Shown: positions 17,077 through 26,116, numbered from the stretch's first letter. The stretch is DNA of 64,000 nt from Marinobacter sp. THAF197a (GCF_009363275.1 NZ_CP045324.1:3410001-3474000), one strand, 5' to 3'. A program made the numbers and translations. Notes: generated by a model not told the origin, from the sequence alone.

Positions 17077-17100
17077 GGGAGCAGCCTGTTGGCTGCTCCC
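17077..17100 (+). terminator. Hairpin after aotJ (attenuator or mRNA stabiliser)
   Basis: GGGAGCAGCC TGTT GGCTGCTCCC is a perfect 10-bp stem with a four-base loop, starting nine bases after the aotJ stop and ending 18 before aotQ. There is no uridine run, so partial termination or exonuclease protection is likely. Confidence 0.65.
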
Positions 17101-17118
17101 CGCTTTCCGGAATTCCCC

Positions 17119-17823
17119 ATGCTTGATCTGAAAGGCTACGGCCCGGCCCTCGCCGAGGGGGCGGTGGTCACCATTGAGCTGGCCTTCCTCTCGCTCGCTC
17201 TCGCCCTCACCCTGGGGTTGCTTGGCGCCTCTGCCAAACTCTCTGGCAACCGGGTACTGACCGGCGTGGCAACCGCTTACACCACCCTGATTCGCGGCGT
17301 GCCCGATCTGGTGATGATGCTGTTGTTCTACTACGGCGGCCAGGTGGCGGTGAACGCGCTATCCGATTATTTATGGGAAACCCGGCAAATCGACTTTTTC
17401 TTCCAGTTCGATCCGTTCATCTCTGGCGTGGTGACCATCGGGCTGATCTTTGGTGCCTATATGACGGAAACCTTCCGGGGCGCTTTTCTGGCGGTAGACA
17501 CCGGCCAGATCGAGGCCGCCAAGGCCTACGGCTTTTCCCGCTGGCACACCTTCCGGCGGGTGATGATTCCGCAGATGCTGCGCCATGCCCTGCCTGGTAT
17601 CGGCAATAACTGGCAGGTGCTGTTGAAGACCACCGCTCTGGTGTCGATCATCGGCCTGACCGATATGGTGCGGGTGGCGGAAGAAGCCGCCAAGGCCGAG
17701 CGCATGCCGTTCCACTTCTTTATTCCGGTGGCGGCAGTTTATCTGGCGCTGACGGCAGGCTCTGAGTTGTTCATCAAGTGGCTCGACAAGCGGGCCAATG
17801 TCGGCGTGGTTCGGGGGAATTGA
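17119..17823 (+). CDS. aotQ: Amino acid ABC transporter permease (AotQ/HisQ-like)
   Basis: A 234-aa inner-membrane permease with about five hydrophobic segments and the HisMQ-type EAA loop EAAKAYGFSRWHTFRRVMIPQMLRHALPGI, which contacts the ATPase. TLIRGVPDLVMMLLFYYGGQ is the conserved N-terminal segment. The ATG at 17119 is preferred to an upstream TTG. It is followed three bases later by the second permease, with which it forms the channel. Confidence 0.9.
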   Translation: MLDLKGYGPALAEGAVVTIELAFLSLALALTLGLLGASAKLSGNRVLTGVATAYTTLIRGVPDLVMMLLFYYGGQVAVNALSDYLWETRQIDFFFQFDPFISGVVTIGLIFGAYMTETFRGAFLAVDTGQIEAAKAYGFSRWHTFRRVMIPQMLRHALPGIGNNWQVLLKTTALVSIIGLTDMVRVAEEAAKAERMPFHFFIPVAAVYLALTAGSELFIKWLDKRANVGVVRGN

Positions 17824-17825
17824 GG

Positions 17826-18548
17826 ATGCCTGATTTCATTGCCGAATGGTTGAATACAAACGATATCTTCAATGCCATGACCATGATGGAATACTGGGAT
17901 GGCATGGTGACCACTGTGCAGCTGGTGTTTCTGTCGCTGGTGATTGGCCTGGTGGTTGCAGTTCCCCTGGCGATTCTGCGTACGGTGCGCAATCCGTTTG
18001 TGTCTGGCCCAATCTGGCTGTACACCTATTTGTTCCGGGGCACGCCGCTGCTGATTCAGCTATACATTATCTATTACGGCGTGGCGCAGATTCCGGGCAT
18101 TCACGAGACCTTCTGGTGGACGATTTTCCGGGAGCCTTTCTACCCTGCCCTATTGGCCTTTACGCTGAATACGGCGGCCTATACCACGGAGATTATCCGG
18201 GGGGCGATTGTGGCAACGCCCAATGGCGAGATTGAGGCGGCCAAGGCCTATGGCATGAACTGGCTGTTGCGGATGCGGCGGATTATTCTGCCCAATGCGG
18301 CGCGGCGGGCGGTGCAGGCTTACTCGAATGAGGTGATTTTTATGCTTCATGCGAGTGCGATTGCCAGTGTGGTGACGATTGTGGATTTGACGGGGGCGGC
18401 GCGGAACATTTATTCGCGGTTTTATGCGCCTTTTGAGGCGTTTATTTTTGTGGCGCTTTGCTACATGGCTTTGACGTTTATGCTGGTGTTCGTTTTCCGC
18501 AAACTGGAAAATCATCTTTTGCGGCATCAGAGGCCGATAAACTCCTGA
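17826..18548 (+). CDS. aotM: Amino acid ABC transporter permease (AotM/HisM-like)
   Basis: A 240-aa permease paired with AotQ: TYLFRGTPLLIQLYIIYYGVAQ near the N-terminal third and the EAA loop EIEAAKAYGMNWLLRMRRIILPNAARRAV. GAGG lies directly before the ATG. The 3' half (from about 18250) shifts to a markedly G- and T-rich composition that continues past the gene into astE; the protein reads normally, so this is a nucleotide-level bias and not a sign of a broken gene. Confidence 0.9.
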   Translation: MPDFIAEWLNTNDIFNAMTMMEYWDGMVTTVQLVFLSLVIGLVVAVPLAILRTVRNPFVSGPIWLYTYLFRGTPLLIQLYIIYYGVAQIPGIHETFWWTIFREPFYPALLAFTLNTAAYTTEIIRGAIVATPNGEIEAAKAYGMNWLLRMRRIILPNAARRAVQAYSNEVIFMLHASAIASVVTIVDLTGAARNIYSRFYAPFEAFIFVALCYMALTFMLVFVFRKLENHLLRHQRPINS

Positions 18549-18611
18549 GTTGTTGCTTTTGGTGCACGGCCAGCCGGCGGGGCAGGCTTTCGGTTTTGGT
18601 GCCAGGCCAGC

Positions 18612-18711
18612 TGGCAGGATCTGCTTTCCGGGAAACGCTACGAGCACATCCATGTGCGCTTCTTTCAGGCCGTCCCTGGCCTTCAAGATTCCCGGAAAGC
18701 AGATCCTGCCA
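18612..18711 (+). repeat. Hairpin repeat element, copy 1
   Basis: Two perfectly complementary 23-nt arms (18612-18634 and 18689-18711) enclose a 54-nt loop. The loop contains CGCTACGAGCACATCCATGT and two small inner hairpins: GCACA/TGTGC, and AGGCC/GGCCT. The loop is nearly identical to the loops of copies at 29845-29940 and 61297-61404, but the arms are different in sequence. It lies between aotM and astE, inside what would otherwise be one operon. Confidence 0.85.
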
Positions 18712-18765
18712 TCTGTCCCCGAACTCTGAGAGGGCTTTCGCGAAGCTCTTTTCTAAGGGGAATCT

Positions 18766-19818
18766 ATGAACGTTTCAAACTCACTCTTTGACTTCCACCC
18801 CGACTGGCTGGCCCATACGCTGGCCAGCGCCTCTTCCGATTTACCCGAAACCAAACACCAACTCCCAGACGGCACGCAGGTTTCCCGTAAGGCCAATGGT
18901 GTGTTGTGGCTCACACCTCCAGCGAGACGGGAGAATCCGAACAAGGAGGCGTTGATTATCTCGGCCGGAGTGCATGGTAACGAGACCGCGCCGATTGAGG
19001 TGTTGAACGGGTTGGTGTCGGAGTTGTTGGCTGTGCAGTGGCAGTTGGCTTGTCCGGCGTTGCTAATGTTGGGGAATCCGGTGGCGATGGTGGCCGGGGA
19101 GCGGTTTGTGGATGTGAACATGAACCGGTTGTTTAACGGAGCTCACAGCAGGCCGGAATATAAAGGCCTGCCGGAGGCGGCGCGGGCTCGGTTTCTGGAG
19201 GAGATGTGTCGGCAGTTTGCGATGGTGCATCAGGGGCTGGCGTTGAGTCACTACGATTTGCATACGGCGATACGGCCGTCGATGCGGGAGCGGTTTGCGC
19301 TGTATCCGTTTGTGGAGGGTCGGTCGGTACCGGCGGAACAGTGTGAGTTTCTGCTGGAGGCGGAGGTGGAGACGCTGTTGCTGCAGCACCGGGAGTCGAC
19401 GGTGTTTTCGTCGTTCACAGCAACGCTGCTGGAGGCGGAGAGTTTTACCGTTGAGCTGGGCAAGGTGGAGCCGTTTGGCAAGAATGATTTGCGGCGGTTC
19501 AGGGGCATTGAGCGGGCGCTTCGGCGGCGGTTTTGTGGCCAGCCGGCACCTGCGGTTCAGGCGCCATTTGATCATCTGACCGTGTTCGAGGTGGTGCACG
19601 AGATCCTGAATACCGGGCCGGCATTCCGGTTTCATGTGCCGGATGATGTGGCGAATTTTACTGAGTACCAGCCGGGCACGGTGATCTGGGAAAACGACGA
19701 AACCCGTTATCAGGTGGGCACGGCGCCGGAGGCCATTGTGTTCCCGAACCGGGCGGTGCCGGTTGGCCAGCGGGTGGGTTTGATGATTCGGGCTAAGGGA
19801 AGTTTTGGGGCCAGGTAG
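18766..19818 (+). CDS. astE: Succinylglutamate desuccinylase AstE
   Basis: A 350-aa M14-like zinc enzyme that cleaves N-succinylglutamate to glutamate and succinate, the last step of the arginine succinyltransferase pathway. Zinc ligands: His70 and Glu73 in SAGVHGNETAP and His166 in HYDLHTAIR; the catalytic Glu230 is in FTVELGK. NMNRLFNG and DDVANFTEYQPG are typical. AAGGGGAA precedes the ATG. In Pseudomonas aruE ends the aruCFGDB operon; here it is separated and follows the uptake genes. From about 18930 the coding strand is strongly G+T-rich, unlike aotJ. Confidence 0.93.
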   Translation: MNVSNSLFDFHPDWLAHTLASASSDLPETKHQLPDGTQVSRKANGVLWLTPPARRENPNKEALIISAGVHGNETAPIEVLNGLVSELLAVQWQLACPALLMLGNPVAMVAGERFVDVNMNRLFNGAHSRPEYKGLPEAARARFLEEMCRQFAMVHQGLALSHYDLHTAIRPSMRERFALYPFVEGRSVPAEQCEFLLEAEVETLLLQHRESTVFSSFTATLLEAESFTVELGKVEPFGKNDLRRFRGIERALRRRFCGQPAPAVQAPFDHLTVFEVVHEILNTGPAFRFHVPDDVANFTEYQPGTVIWENDETRYQVGTAPEAIVFPNRAVPVGQRVGLMIRAKGSFGAR

Positions 19819-19829
19819 CTCGCTACCCG

Positions 19830-19859
19830 GCCCCGGTCTGGCTCAGGCCGGGGCGTTTT
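19830..19859 (+). terminator. Terminator after astE, shared with the convergent RND gene
   Basis: GCCCCGG and CCGGGGC pair around an 11-base loop and are followed by GTTTTC. The hairpin overlaps the last codons of the convergent RND permease gene and can end astE transcription. Confidence 0.65.
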
Positions 19860-22800
19860 CCGGTTCGGCCACTGGCAGTTTGATCAGCTTGGTGCACACA
19901 GACGGGATCACCAGCAGGGTCAGTACCGTTGAGGCCAGCAGGCCAGAGATAATGGCCCAGGCCATGGGCGGCCACAGAGTGGAGCTGGAGAATGCCAGGG
20001 GCAGCAATCCGGCAACCGTGGTGGCCGTGGTTAACAGGATCGGCCGGGTTCGGCGTTCAACGGCGGTACGAACGGCATCGCGGATGGCCCTGCCCCGCTC
20101 CAGTTCCCGGTCCATCACATCAAGCAGCACGATGGCGTTGTTCACCACAATTCCTACCAGCGCAATCACTCCCAGCAGCGACTGAAACCCGAACGGCGAG
20201 CCGGATAACACAAGCCCGGGGAATATTCCCACCGTCGCCAGCGGCACGGTCAGCAGGATCACCCCCACCCGGCGGAATGAATTGAACTGCAACAGCAGGA
20301 AGAACAACAGCAACAAAATGCCGATGGGCGCGGCTTTCAAAAGCGCTGTGTTCGCATCGTTGGAGCCTTCGGCGTCGCCGCCCATCTCCAGTCGCGTGCC
20401 GGCGGGCAACGGCTGCTGCTCCAAAGCGGCATTCAAGCCACCCAGGGCCTGGCTGAAGCTGTAGCCGTCTTCCAGGTTAGCAGTCACAGTGTTCACCCGA
20501 ACGCCGTTGCGCAGGTATCTTGCAGCCGGCTCCCAGGTGGTTTCCACGGTGGCGACAGCGGATAACGGCACAGCATCGCCCCGGTTGTTGTAGATGTTGA
20601 CGGACAGCAGCCGGGACAGCGACAGGGAGGTACCCTCGCGGGAACGCAGGATCATGGGAATCGGGTCATCTTCCTGACGATAACGCTCGGCCACCGCACC
20701 GAAGCTCTGGCCGTAGAGGCTCTGGGCGACATCCGCCCGGCTCAGGCCATAACGGGCGGCAGTGGCGTCGTCCACGTTAATGGCAATGCTGGGCACACCG
20801 ATATCCAGGTCGTTACGCACGTCCACGGTACCTTCAATACGCCTCAGCGCGGAGAACACCTGCTCCGTCGCCCGGGTGCGGGTGGCGTCGTCGGCATGGT
20901 AAACCCGGACTTCCACCGGTGCTGTCCGGGGTGGCCCCTGGCCCAGAATGCCGGCCGAGATATCCACTTCCGGCATGGTTGTCGCCGCTTCATCTCGCAC
21001 CCAGTGAATAAGCCCGGTGGTGTCGGCCAGTGTCGGCGTGCGGATAACCAGCCTGGCCCGGTTAGGCGACTGGGGCGAGCGCTGAAGGTTGTAATAGAAC
21101 GCCGGGCCTGTGAAGCCAACGAACCGGTGCACCTCCAGTGCTTCCGGCTGGGTGCGGATGGCCCGTTCCAGGCGCTCGGCAATTTCCGCCGTGCGGGCCT
21201 GGTCGGTGCCCTCCGGCATGTACAGCTCCACGATCACCCGGGGCCGGTCCGCATTGGGGAAGAACTGTTGCGCCATGAACGGGGTCATGGAAAGACTGAT
21301 GGTCACCAGCCCTGCGCCGAGGATAATCAGGCGACCGGGATACCGGAACACCAGCCCGCCCAGAAAGCGGGCGAGCCCGATCAGTCGATCACCCTGCACG
21401 TTTTTGCGGGGCTTGAGGAAACGGGCCGCCAGCAGTGGCACCGCCGAAATGGCCAGAAGGTAGCTGACCGACAGGGTAAGCATGATCATCACCGGCACAC
21501 CCCGTGTGAAGTCTGCCGCGCCACCCTTGGCCATCAGCAGCGGTGCAAAAGCCGCCAGTGTGGTACCCGTGGACGCACCCAGCGGGCCCGCCAATTCGCT
21601 CACCGCTTGTTTCAGGGCATCAAGGCGCCGCATGCCTTCGTCCAGGTGCCCCTGAATGTTTTCGACAATGACAATCGCGTTATCGATCAGGATGCCCAGG
21701 GAAATCACCATGCCGATCACCGCAATCTGGTGCAGCACCCCGCCGCCCAGGTCGTACAGGCCCACGCTGATCAGCGCCACCATCGGCAGTATCGAGGCCA
21801 CCAGCAGACCCATACGAATGCCCATACCGGTGAACACCACGGCAACGATAATCAAAACCGACAACACCAGGCTCCAGGTCAGGTTCACCAGGCGTTCGGC
21901 TACCTTGTCTGGCTGGAAGAACACCTCCCGGATTTCATAGGGTTCGAAATCGCCCCGAACCTGCTCTACCCTCTCGCGGATACGCTCGCCAAAGCGAATC
22001 GCGTCGGTACTGCCCTCCTCCATGATGATGGACAACAGCACCACTCGCTCACCATCAAACCAGGTTTCCGGTTGACGGGGCTCCGCCGGGCCTCGCCACA
22101 CTTCGGCAGCCGCGGCCAGAGGCACCTGGGAGCCGTCCGGCAGTTCGATAGGGGTTGCGCGAATATCATCTATGTCAGCGAATTCGGTGTTGGGCAACAC
22201 AGACAGCCGTTTACCATCCACCACCACAAAGCCGCCAGGAATGGTCTGGTTGCGCTGGGCCAGGGTATCGAGCACCCGTTTTGGGGAAATGCCCAGGCGG
22301 AACAGCGCGGCGTCGTCCAGGGCCAGGGTGATCTGTTCGTCGGCATCCCCCTCAAGCTCGATGCGGGAAATGCCGGGAATATCCGACAGGTTCTGTTTCA
22401 GGCGTTCGGCCGCTGTCGAAAGTTCGGTTACCGAGGGCGAGCCACCCACGGCAATCACCACGGCGGGAATATCAATCAGCCGATCATCCAGGGTCATCTG
22501 GCCAACATCGTCCGGAAAGTCCTGCCGGGCCCGCTCCATGGCCTGGCGTACACGGTCCCAGGCGGGGTCGGTATCGTAGATATGGTCCCGGAGTTTGAGG
22601 CGGGAAAGCGCCACGCCGGTGCGAGCGGTGCCGAAGCTGAAATCCAGCTCTTCCACCTGGCGCAGTTCATCGGTCAATGGCCGCAATACCAGGCGCTCAA
22701 CCGCCTCGGCACTGGCACCGGGGTAGCTGACCGTAATCATGCCGGCACGATAGGGAAACGAGGGATCTTCCTGCCGGGGCATGGTGCTGTAGGCCACGAT

Positions 22801-22869
22801 GCCCAGCAGGCACAGCATGGTCACCACCATGCCCAGCAGGCGTTGATAGTTCAGCAGTTGGCGGGCCAT
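19843..22869 (-). CDS. RND-family efflux permease (AcrB/MdtB-like)
   Basis: A 1008-aa inner-membrane proton-driven pump with the RND plan: TM1 (about 9-28), a large periplasmic loop (PSFPYRAGMITVSYPGASAEAVERLVLRPL), a block of TM helices from about 335, a second large loop and a final TM block. In TM4 the proton-relay pair appears as GILIDNAIVIVEN, Asp-Asn where AcrB has Asp-Asp, a variant seen in several RND branches. It overlaps the adaptor gene by one base and is transcribed with it, under a divergent TetR gene. Substrate is unknown; no outer-membrane channel gene is adjacent, so a TolC-like protein is presumably shared. Confidence 0.9.
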   Translation of the reverse strand: MARQLLNYQRLLGMVVTMLCLLGIVAYSTMPRQEDPSFPYRAGMITVSYPGASAEAVERLVLRPLTDELRQVEELDFSFGTARTGVALSRLKLRDHIYDTDPAWDRVRQAMERARQDFPDDVGQMTLDDRLIDIPAVVIAVGGSPSVTELSTAAERLKQNLSDIPGISRIELEGDADEQITLALDDAALFRLGISPKRVLDTLAQRNQTIPGGFVVVDGKRLSVLPNTEFADIDDIRATPIELPDGSQVPLAAAAEVWRGPAEPRQPETWFDGERVVLLSIIMEEGSTDAIRFGERIRERVEQVRGDFEPYEIREVFFQPDKVAERLVNLTWSLVLSVLIIVAVVFTGMGIRMGLLVASILPMVALISVGLYDLGGGVLHQIAVIGMVISLGILIDNAIVIVENIQGHLDEGMRRLDALKQAVSELAGPLGASTGTTLAAFAPLLMAKGGAADFTRGVPVMIMLTLSVSYLLAISAVPLLAARFLKPRKNVQGDRLIGLARFLGGLVFRYPGRLIILGAGLVTISLSMTPFMAQQFFPNADRPRVIVELYMPEGTDQARTAEIAERLERAIRTQPEALEVHRFVGFTGPAFYYNLQRSPQSPNRARLVIRTPTLADTTGLIHWVRDEAATTMPEVDISAGILGQGPPRTAPVEVRVYHADDATRTRATEQVFSALRRIEGTVDVRNDLDIGVPSIAINVDDATAARYGLSRADVAQSLYGQSFGAVAERYRQEDDPIPMILRSREGTSLSLSRLLSVNIYNNRGDAVPLSAVATVETTWEPAARYLRNGVRVNTVTANLEDGYSFSQALGGLNAALEQQPLPAGTRLEMGGDAEGSNDANTALLKAAPIGILLLLFFLLLQFNSFRRVGVILLTVPLATVGIFPGLVLSGSPFGFQSLLGVIALVGIVVNNAIVLLDVMDRELERGRAIRDAVRTAVERRTRPILLTTATTVAGLLPLAFSSSTLWPPMAWAIISGLLASTVLTLLVIPSVCTKLIKLPVAEPENAPA

Positions 22870-23951
22870 CAGCGAATCTCCACCCGGTCACCATCTACCA
22901 GCCGGGTGGTGCCGGCGTAAACGACCTGGTCACCCGCCTGCAATTCGCCCGGGTGCACCATCACCCGCTCACCTATTACCCGGTCGATTTTAACCGGCAC
23001 CTGCCGCGCAATGGCGTCATCCACCCGGAACACACTGGTGCCCGAGTCATTTCGCACCACCGCTAGCAAAGGCACGGTTATGGCGGAGGCCCGCACCGGT
23101 GTGATACCCACCTCGACCGGTTCGCCGGAACCCAGGGACTGGGGAGGCAGGCTCACCAATACCGGGTGCAGCTCACCCCGAATGGAACTGCCCTGGGCAA
23201 TTTCAATGACGGTGCCGGTTTCCGCGTCCCGGTTGCGATCCTGCACGGACCAGACCGGCAACTCCTGCCCCACGCGTACGTGGCTGAGCAGATGGGCAGG
23301 CACACGCACCTCCACTTCCCGCCCCAGCGGCGACGACAAGCGAATCACCGGCTGGCCGGCAGATACAAATTCATCACGCTCCACCAGCAAGGCTTCCACC
23401 TGACCGGCAAACGGCGCTTTCAATACGCTTTCTTCCAGCAAGCGGGTGGCTTCCGCCAGTGAGGCTTCCGCTGTGGCCATACTGGCTCTCAGGGAATCCC
23501 GACGGGCGGCGATCTGTTCCAGGTTCTGTTCCGACACCACACCGCGCTGGTGCAGCCGGCTGGAACGCTCCCATTCCCGCTGGGCCTGATCAAACTGGGT
23601 TTTCAGCTCTTCCAACCGTGCAGCGGCAGAATCACGGGCCGGTTCCAGGGCGGGATTGTAGAGGCGTGCCAGCACATCCCCCGGTTTCACATTCTGCCCC
23701 AGCTCTACCGGGCGCTCCCGGAGGGTGCCGCTGAGCTGGAACGTGAGGGTGGCCCGTTGGGCCGCCCGGACAATGCCGGAGAACCGTAAGGGGATTTCTT
23801 CCACCTGTCCGCCGGTCACCTCCGCCACACGCACAGACACCACAGCCTCCGAGGGGGCATCGGCAGTGCCACCACGGCAACCAGAGAGAACCAGAACCAC
23901 CAGCGCCAGGCTGGCAAAGGAGAATGGCGCACCGCGCTTGATGAGAGACAT
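22869..23951 (-). CDS. RND efflux periplasmic adaptor (membrane fusion) lipoprotein
   Basis: A 360-aa HlyD/MFP-family adaptor with a lipoprotein signal (lipobox LSGC, Cys25). It then shows the beta-barrel/lipoyl strands (LTFQLSGTLRERPVELGQNVKPGDVLARLYNP), a helical hairpin (about 105-165, RDSAAARLEELKTQFDQAQREWERS) and the second lipoyl half (LKAPFAGQVEALLVERDEFVSAGQPVIRL). It bridges the RND pump to an outer-membrane channel. First gene of the two-gene operon divergent from the TetR regulator. Confidence 0.92.
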   Translation of the reverse strand: MSLIKRGAPFSFASLALVVLVLSGCRGGTADAPSEAVVSVRVAEVTGGQVEEIPLRFSGIVRAAQRATLTFQLSGTLRERPVELGQNVKPGDVLARLYNPALEPARDSAAARLEELKTQFDQAQREWERSSRLHQRGVVSEQNLEQIAARRDSLRASMATAEASLAEATRLLEESVLKAPFAGQVEALLVERDEFVSAGQPVIRLSSPLGREVEVRVPAHLLSHVRVGQELPVWSVQDRNRDAETGTVIEIAQGSSIRGELHPVLVSLPPQSLGSGEPVEVGITPVRASAITVPLLAVVRNDSGTSVFRVDDAIARQVPVKIDRVIGERVMVHPGELQAGDQVVYAGTTRLVDGDRVEIR

Positions 23952-24010
23952 GATATTCAGCCCCTTTCCCTGAAAAGATTGATTGTTGGCCTCCGTTCCT
24001 TCGGAAACCG

Positions 24011-24061
24011 CCGATTATTTTCCGACATCATGTCATTCTTTGACAAATTGTCAATAATCGG
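24011..24061. promoter_or_regulatory. Nested palindromes between the RND operon and its TetR regulator
   Basis: Three inverted repeats are stacked in the divergent spacer: TTGACAAATTGTCAA (24040-24054, perfect 7-1-7, containing a consensus TTGACA on both strands), GACATCATGTC (24024-24034, perfect 5-1-5), and the outer pair CCGATTATT (24011-24019) with AATAATCGG (24053-24061). A TetR dimer binding here would cover -35 elements of both divergent promoters. Which palindrome is the operator is not decidable by eye. Confidence 0.6.
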
Positions 24062-24115
24062 TTTCCATTCACTTTCAGGTATCATGCAGCCATCGCACAG
24101 GAAGCCGGGAACACC

Positions 24116-24751
24116 ATGAACGAACCCCTGAAGTCACGACGGGAACGGGAAAAACAGGCAAGGTACGACGCCATTCTGAATGCCGCTGAGCTGGTGTTCT
24201 CCGAGAAGGGTTATGAGCGCACTTCCATGGACGACATCGCACGCACGGCAAGTCTGAGCCGGGCACTGCTGTACGTCTATTTCAAGGACAAAGCGGCCAT
24301 TCAGCGCGGGATCATGCTGCGGGCAGGCCAAAGCCTGGTAACGCGTTTCGAAAACGCGCTTGGTTCGGCGGAGACAGGTCTGGCGCAGATCCGCGCCATG
24401 GGGGAGGCCTACTATCGCTTTTACCTGGAAGAACCGGATTATTTCTCGGCGCTCACCAAGGCGTCTACCGCCATCGCCGATGCCGACGAAGAGCAGACCC
24501 GGGAAATGCTCTGCTCCAAGAACGAGCTGATGCAGTTGATGACCGCCGCTATACACACCGGCCTGGAAGACGGCACCATGAGCCGGGAGCGCATCAGCTC
24601 ACCGGCACAAACGGCCCTGTACCTGCGGGGCGCCCTGCACGGCGTGATCATGCTGTGCCAATCAGAAGCCACTCAGGCCGGCAGCTTTCCCGCCGATGCC
24701 CTCATTCGCCACACCATGGATATGCTGACCCGCTCCATCGCCAGCCAGTAG
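24116..24751 (+). CDS. TetR/AcrR-family repressor of the RND operon
   Basis: A 211-aa TetR regulator: HTH RYDAILNAAELVFSEKGYERTSMDDIARTASLSRALLYVYFKDKAAI (about 16-61), then a helical ligand domain. It is divergent from the adaptor-pump operon with palindromes in the 164-bp spacer, the usual layout of a local repressor released by pump substrates. It is convergent with astB, 11 bp apart. Confidence 0.9.
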   Translation: MNEPLKSRREREKQARYDAILNAAELVFSEKGYERTSMDDIARTASLSRALLYVYFKDKAAIQRGIMLRAGQSLVTRFENALGSAETGLAQIRAMGEAYYRFYLEEPDYFSALTKASTAIADADEEQTREMLCSKNELMQLMTAAIHTGLEDGTMSRERISSPAQTALYLRGALHGVIMLCQSEATQAGSFPADALIRHTMDMLTRSIASQ

Positions 24752-24762
24752 CGCGCCGCTCT

Positions 24763-26103
24763 CTACAACTGGAAATCGTAAATGGAACCCAGCCCCAGAA
24801 TACCGGTGAGTTCATCCAGGGCCTTGCGGACTTCCTCCAGCAGCATCGGGTCTGCCAGGTCCTGTTGGTCGAGCTCACTCCGGTAATGGGCATTCACCCA
24901 GGCTACCAGCCGGTAATAAAGCGCATCGGTCAGAATTACGCCCCGGTTGATGGCGTGTAGCTCCTCATCGTTCAACACCACCCTCAAACGCAGGCAGGCG
25001 GGCCCACCTCCGTTTCTCATGGACTGCTTCACATCGAACACTTCGACGCTGGTGATGGGGCCATCGCCTTTGACCAGCTGATCCAGGTAACGGCTTACGG
25101 ATGGCACTTCCCGGCACTCACCGGGTACCGCCAGCAACATGCCGTCCGGGGTATTCAGCAGCTGGCTGTTGAACAGGTACGAGGCCACGGCGTCTTCGAT
25201 GGGCACCTCATTGGCAGACACCCGAACGGCCTCAAGCGCAGCCCCAGTCAGCCGGTCGCTCAGTTCCGCCAGCACCCGGTCTTCCTCCAGAAACGCCAGT
25301 TCGTGGTAGAACAGGCAGTTGCCGTTGCCTACCGCAATCACATCGTTGTGGAACACGCCGGCATCAATGGCGGCAGGGTTCTGTTGGGCAAACACCGCGT
25401 GGCGGTCGCTCAGCCCATGCAGCCGGGCGATGGCCCTGGAGGCTTCCAGGGTTTGCCGGGCCGGGTATTTGACCGGCGCCGGGGCCTGCTCGTTGAAGGC
25501 TATCTGGCCATACACAAACAGTTCCACACCGGGTTCACCATAACGGCTGCACAACCGGGTATGGTTGGCCGCGCCCTCATCCCCGAAGTGGCTAACCGAG
25601 GGCAAGGCCGGATGGTGGGCAAAGTAGCTTTCGTCCGTAAAAATGGCTTTCAGGGCGCGGCCGGTCACCCGGTGCTCGATGGACCGGTGAAACTTGGCGG
25701 AGAGATTCGCCGGAGTGAAATGTACCCGATGGTCTTTGGTATCGGCACTGGGGGACACCGTCGCCGCATTGGCGGTCCACATGGCAGATGCGGACGACAC
25801 CGCGGCCAGAATGGAGGGGGCTGTACTCGCGGCCTGCTCCAGCACCTGCCGGTCATTACCGGTAAACCCGAGGGCGCGCAGTGTTGGCAAGTGTGGCCGT
25901 TCATGGGGCGGCAAGACGCCCTGAACGTAGCCCCGATCGGCCAACTGCTTCATCTTGGCCAACCCTTGCAAGGCAGCTTCTCTGGGATTGGCCACCGAGT
26001 TCACGTTGGATTTCGACGCCACATTCCCCCAGGACAACCCTGCGTAGTTATGGGTGGGGCCCACCAGCCCGTCAAAATTCGCTTCAACCGCGTGTTTCAC
26101 CAT
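24763..26103 (-). CDS. astB: N-succinylarginine dihydrolase AstB
   Basis: A 446-aa enzyme (E. coli AstB 447) of the guanidine-modifying fold: EANFDGLVGPTHNYAGLSWGN, PPHERPHLPTLRALGF and the C-terminal SMRNGGGPACLRLRV with the catalytic Cys. It hydrolyses N2-succinylarginine to succinylornithine, releasing two ammonia and CO2. The ATG at 26103 has AGGAAG eight bases upstream; an in-frame TTG before it lacks one. It follows astD by 13 bp and is the last gene of the astC-aruF-aruG-astD-astB run. Confidence 0.95.
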   Translation of the reverse strand: MVKHAVEANFDGLVGPTHNYAGLSWGNVASKSNVNSVANPREAALQGLAKMKQLADRGYVQGVLPPHERPHLPTLRALGFTGNDRQVLEQAASTAPSILAAVSSASAMWTANAATVSPSADTKDHRVHFTPANLSAKFHRSIEHRVTGRALKAIFTDESYFAHHPALPSVSHFGDEGAANHTRLCSRYGEPGVELFVYGQIAFNEQAPAPVKYPARQTLEASRAIARLHGLSDRHAVFAQQNPAAIDAGVFHNDVIAVGNGNCLFYHELAFLEEDRVLAELSDRLTGAALEAVRVSANEVPIEDAVASYLFNSQLLNTPDGMLLAVPGECREVPSVSRYLDQLVKGDGPITSVEVFDVKQSMRNGGGPACLRLRVVLNDEELHAINRGVILTDALYYRLVAWVNAHYRSELDQQDLADPMLLEEVRKALDELTGILGLGSIYDFQL

Positions 26104-26116
26104 AGCAGGCTTCCTG

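Noticed and set aside
18612..18711. Integron attC site or a protein-coding segment for the hairpin element (frames read EHIHVRF in each copy)
   Set aside because: No R-box/L-box core (GTTRRRY) and no integrase. The shared peptide arises because the loop DNA is conserved; the frame has no start or ribosome site and the arms differ freely.
18200..19818. Recent horizontal transfer of astE based on odd codon use
   Set aside because: The same compositional shift covers the 3' half of the native aotM and, on the opposite coding strand, aruF and astC, so it is regional and strand-specific and not gene-specific.
19843..22869. Heavy-metal (CzcA-type) RND pump linked to the two-component system at the left edge
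   Set aside because: The TM4 motif and adaptor lack metal-binding Cys/Met/His clusters, and the pump has its own TetR repressor 22 kb away from the kinase.
20896..22920. A very long open frame antisense to the RND permease gene (and similar ones opposite lon, kamA and pnp)
   Set aside because: They are by-products of strong codon bias in GC-rich genes. Their translations are Gly/His/Arg/Gln-rich with no domain, and the opposite strand encodes well-known proteins.
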